A stretch of DNA of 33,864 nucleotides. Origin: an uncultured Bacteroidales bacterium (GTDB lineage Bacteria; Bacteroidota; Bacteroidia; Bacteroidales; UBA1715). A program made the position numbers and the translations under genes. The stretch covers positions 1 through 33,864 of the forward strand of contig CALAUG010000055.1 of assembly GCA_937892155.1 (NCBI GenBank). The letters are read 5' to 3'. Position 1 is the stretch's first letter, and each line of letters starts with the position of its first letter. Below the pieces are notes generated by a model that searched no databases, had not been told where the DNA came from, and worked only from the letters and a program-made list of their open reading frames with translations. Shown one piece after another: positions 33,580-33,864 of the stretch.

Positions 33580-33864
33580 ATGGCGACAAAGAAAATCAAG
33601 AAAGTTGAGACTCCTATCGACCAGAGGGAAACCTTCGTATCACTTCAGAAGGCTTTTGCTGATTCGGAGCTGAGTGTCGAGGAAAAACTTAAGACCCTCT
33701 ATGCCCTCCAGGAGGCCGACAATGCTATTGAAAAAATCGTTCAGCTCAGAGGTGAACTCCCGGCTGAAGTTGAGGTACTTGAGCAGGAGGTTGCTTCTCT
33801 CAACGCAAAGGGTGTACAGTTCGAGACCCTGATAGATGAATACAACAATTCCATCAAAGCAAAC
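33580..33864 (+). CDS. Zinc-ribbon (C4-type) family protein, 5' part only
   Basis: 95 codons to the window edge without a stop. The visible part is a coiled coil: after a Lys-rich start (MATKKIKKVE), VEEKLKTLYALQEADNAIEK and QLRGELPAEVEVLEQEVASL. This matches the N-terminal half of the C4-type zinc-ribbon family (DUF164-like), which in Bacteroidota often sits near MerR and Nif3-like genes. The zinc-ribbon Cys residues would be past the edge, so they cannot be checked. A long coiled coil with an unrelated C-terminus is the alternative. Confidence 0.7.
   Translation, partial: MATKKIKKVETPIDQRETFVSLQKAFADSELSVEEKLKTLYALQEADNAIEKIVQLRGELPAEVEVLEQEVASLNAKGVQFETLIDEYNNSIKAN

Noticed and set aside
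1..33864. tRNA genes, CRISPR arrays, insertion sequences and att sites at the edges of the NRPS island
   Set aside because: None could be seen on reading both strands; in particular no tRNA or direct repeats flank 16671-27630, so an integrative element is not supported.

Overview
The window reads as a chromosomal segment of a member of the Bacteroidota, most likely order Bacteroidales. The evidence is a PorX-type response regulator with a PglZ domain, the short Bacteroidota form of arginine decarboxylase, repeated TAnnTTTG-like promoter elements, very weak Shine-Dalgarno sequences, lipoproteins with an acidic stretch after the lipobox Cys, and the neighbourhood alaS / M23 peptidase / MerR / zinc-ribbon protein. 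No rRNA, tRNA, CRISPR array, transposase or integrase was seen.

Layout. (1) 1-2067, plus strand: the 3' end of porX, then speA. (2) 2086-11284, minus strand: a long run of genes, in transcription order a PaaK-like adenylate-forming ligase, a PlsC-like acyltransferase, an NdpA-like nucleoid protein, a lipoprotein, FtsK, a LolA-like carrier, a LuxC-like acyl-CoA reductase and a pRiA4b ORF-3-like protein. This is cell-envelope lipid handling plus chromosome segregation. (3) 11488-16523, plus strand: a heterodisulfide-reductase-like redox operon, HdrC - HdrB - HdrA - HdrC - membrane HdrE/HdrD fusion, which probably moves electrons between a soluble Fe-S/FAD complex and the quinone pool. (4) 16671-27570, plus strand: a specialised-metabolism island that starts in a decayed nonribosomal peptide synthetase (NRPS) tail. 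It then carries a GT2-GH3 fusion, a polysaccharide pyruvyl transferase, two paralogous A-T-C NRPS genes and a MATE exporter fused to an RsbW-like ATPase domain. It ends at a strong hairpin terminator. (5) 27696-31143, minus strand: a lipoprotein and alaS. (6) 31220-33864, plus strand: two tandem M23 peptidases, a MerR regulator and a truncated zinc-ribbon protein. These have visibly higher GC and different codon choice than everything to their left.

The most interesting part is region 4. Both adenylation domains lack the Asp that normally holds the alpha-amino group. Condensation domains sit at the C-terminus of each protein, and there is no thioesterase or phosphopantetheinyl transferase. 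A glycosyltransferase is fused to a shortened GH3 amide synthetase, and the exporter carries a cytoplasmic GHKL ATPase. Together these look like a small, self-contained pathway that builds and exports an acyl/peptidyl-modified, possibly glycosylated product. I do not recognise it as a described system. Secondary points are an HdrB with only one complete CCG site, a LuxC-like reductase with Pro where the nucleophilic Cys is expected, and the sharp composition break between alaS and the M23 genes.
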